Source: Phototrophicus methaneseepsis (GTDB lineage Bacteria; Chloroflexota; Anaerolineae; Aggregatilineales; Phototrophicaceae). Taken from it: a stretch of 64,000 nt of DNA. Under the pieces are notes generated by a model. The model searched no databases and was not told the DNA's origin. It was given only the letters and a program-made list of their open reading frames with translations. The stretch's first letter is position 1. Each line of letters begins with the position of its first letter. Shown here one piece after another: positions 62,490 through 64,000 of the stretch. Location: contig NZ_CP062983.1 of the NCBI RefSeq assembly GCF_015500095.1, positions 2,976,001 to 3,040,000 on the forward strand. The letters are read 5' to 3'. Position numbers and translations under genes: made by a program.

Positions 62490-63503
62490 GTGACCCAGTA
62501 TATCGTTCGAAGGCTTTTAACTGCCATACCGACATTGCTTGTGATCAGTTTCGTCATATTCGCCATATTGGAGCTTTCTCCAAGTGACCCCGTTGGTAAT
62601 TTGCCCCTGACTATCGAGCCTGAAGTGCGACAGAAAATTCGTGAATCCATGGGTGCCGATGACCCCTTCTTGATCAAATATGCCAAGTGGGTACGTCAGT
62701 TCTTCGTCAATGAGCCATTAAATTATATTGAGCAGGTGACGGGCATCCGGTTCGGTAATTCTGAAGACCGCTTGCGGTATATTTCCTGGCAGACGCGCAG
62801 CCCGATTGTAGACCTGATCATTCAGCGCATCCCACAGACCCTCTGGGTGGTAGGGACTGCGTATGTCTGGGCGATTTTGTTGGCGATACCAATCGGCGTG
62901 ATATCGGCGTATCGACAGTATTCTTTATTTGACCAGCTTGGCACCTTTCTGGCGATGATTGGCTTTTCCGTACCCACATTTTTTACGGGGTTGCTGTTCA
63001 TCATCGTCTTTAGTGTTCAGTTAAAGTGGTTCCCGTCTGTTTATAACACCACTCATGTCGTCACAGATTGGGATAGCCTCGTCTTCCAACTACGCCAGAT
63101 ATTCATGCCTGTTGCTGTGCTGACGCTTTACTACACCGCACAGATCAGCCGTTTTACACGTTCCTCTATGCTGGAAAATTTAGGCCAGGATTATATTCGC
63201 ACAGCGCGATCTAAAGGCATTAGCGAAAGAGCCGTCATCATCAGGCATGCCTTGCGTAACAGCCTGATTCCTGTCGTGACCTTGGTGGCGCTGGGCATTC
63301 CGCAGATTTTCCAGGGTGCCATCATTACAGAGCAGATTTTCCGTGTGAATGGGTTGGGTCAGTTGCTCATCACGGCGATTCAAAGCGGCGATTTACCCAC
63401 AGTCCAGACGATTACGTTTCTATTTGCCGTGCTGATCGTCGTGTTCAACATATTCGCAGATGTTCTATATGGCTTTTTAGACCCGCGTGTTTCCTACCGT
63501 TGA
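62490..63503 (+). CDS. Oligopeptide ABC permease (DppB/OppB-like)
   Basis: 337 residues. The start is GTG 62490 with GAGGG 7 bp upstream; an earlier in-frame start has none. Six membrane segments, a soluble insert after the first one (residues about 35-90), the EAA loop GQDYIRTARSKGISERAVIIRHALRN and the DVLYGFLDPRVSYR end. It is the first permease of the second transporter. Confidence 0.92.
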   Translation: MTQYIVRRLLTAIPTLLVISFVIFAILELSPSDPVGNLPLTIEPEVRQKIRESMGADDPFLIKYAKWVRQFFVNEPLNYIEQVTGIRFGNSEDRLRYISWQTRSPIVDLIIQRIPQTLWVVGTAYVWAILLAIPIGVISAYRQYSLFDQLGTFLAMIGFSVPTFFTGLLFIIVFSVQLKWFPSVYNTTHVVTDWDSLVFQLRQIFMPVAVLTLYYTAQISRFTRSSMLENLGQDYIRTARSKGISERAVIIRHALRNSLIPVVTLVALGIPQIFQGAIITEQIFRVNGLGQLLITAIQSGDLPTVQTITFLFAVLIVVFNIFADVLYGFLDPRVSYR

Positions 63504-63566
63504 TGGCTGCTCAGAGCGCCTCAACCGTTAGATTACTGATCGTGATACCAGGAAGATCGGTGCAAT

Positions 63567-64000
63567 ATGGCTTCTACAACGCTACCTGCAAAGCTCTCCT
63601 CTAAAGAAAAGGGGCTGCCCAAAGCAAGGACGCTTTGGGGAGACGTCGCGCGCCAATTTCGTAAACATCGGCTGGCGATGGCAGCGACTTTTGTGCTGGC
63701 TTTTATCATTCTCATGGTCATCATTGGGCCATTTATCTGGCAGGTCGACCCAGAATATATTGATATTGTCGATGCCTATTCCGGTATGACAGCCGAGCAT
63801 CCCTTTGGTACGGATAACCTGGGACGAGATACCCTGGCCCGGACGCTGTATGGTGGCCGCGTTTCGTTGATGATTGGCCTTTCCGCAATGGTGATCGCCA
63901 TGGTCGTTGGGACCTCCATCGGCGTGTTAGCGGGTTACTATCGGTTCCTCGATAATATCCTCATGCGCTTGACAGACATGTTTTTATCCTTGCCGCAGTT
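63567..64000 (+). CDS. Oligopeptide ABC permease (DppC-like), 5' part only
   Basis: The frame is open from the ATG at 63567 to the right edge, 144 codons. It reads MASTTLPAKLSSKEKGLP, a membrane segment (MAATFVLAFIILMVIIGPFI), then EHPFGTDNLGRDTLARTLYG, the conserved DppC/OppC region, and further membrane segments. The gene continues beyond the window; the ATP-binding subunits may be there too. Confidence 0.92.
   Translation, partial: MASTTLPAKLSSKEKGLPKARTLWGDVARQFRKHRLAMAATFVLAFIILMVIIGPFIWQVDPEYIDIVDAYSGMTAEHPFGTDNLGRDTLARTLYGGRVSLMIGLSAMVIAMVVGTSIGVLAGYYRFLDNILMRLTDMFLSLPQ

Overview
The window looks like bacterial chromosome from a member of the Chloroflexota, probably Anaerolineae-like. 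This is an inference from style, not from a marker gene: secreted proteins have signal peptides ending in AQD/AQG followed by Thr/Pro/Glu-rich linkers, lipoproteins carry TPTA-type spacers, TadE/TadG proteins have Pro/Thr tails, and there are CcdA-thioredoxin and DHH-CBS-CCA fusions, many family 5 ABC transporters and fucose-permease-like MFS proteins. Base composition by eye is close to 50% GC. No rRNA, tRNA, CRISPR array or transposase was seen.

Layout. 1-5.5 kb: the end of a membrane glycosyltransferase-like protein, a PspA-like coiled-coil protein, a divergent HxlR regulator/QorB pair with a clear operator, a membrane protein, and an Eis-like acetyltransferase behind a strong promoter and a structured leader. 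5.8-9.9 kb: a signalling operon (LytS-type membrane sensor kinase with PAS domains, a single-domain response regulator, a receiver-kinase protein). 10-13.3 kb: MFS transporter plus ROK regulator, then an aldo/keto reductase. 13.4-17.5 kb: a small gene remnant and a complete YclNOPQ-type siderophore ABC transporter. 17.8-21 kb: a ParA ATPase, an overlapping ParB-like protein and a small protein, divergent from a tyrosine recombinase across a 12-bp inverted repeat; this looks like a partition/recombination module of mobile origin. 21.1-27.6 kb: TadE, TadG and TadE-like surface proteins.

27.7-46.8 kb is mostly housekeeping: TlpA and CcdA-TlpA thiol proteins, a cupin, acetyltransferase, a DHH-CBS-tRNA nucleotidyltransferase fusion, lipoprotein, UbiA prenyltransferase, an M1-type lipoprotein peptidase, PEP carboxylase, a Nudix protein and a large GH94-like protein. 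46.8-52.9 kb is a redox island: a GMC flavoprotein fused to a multi-spanning membrane domain and carrying a ferredoxin-type Cys motif, divergent from a protein with two Dyp-like half-barrels and a Dyp peroxidase.

52.9-64 kb looks like a cell-wall recycling and oligopeptide uptake region: a HutC/NagR-type GntR regulator, a DppABC-like transporter, an acetyltransferase translationally coupled to anhydro-MurNAc kinase (anmK), and a divergent MFS transporter whose promoter overlaps a NagR/DasR-like operator. A second family 5 oligopeptide transporter follows and runs off the right edge.

The best candidates for undescribed biology are the ParA/ParB-like/recombinase module (17.8-21.0 kb), the GMC-membrane fusion facing the double half-barrel/Dyp pair (46.8-52.9 kb), and the GntR-box-controlled recycling locus (52.9-60.3 kb).
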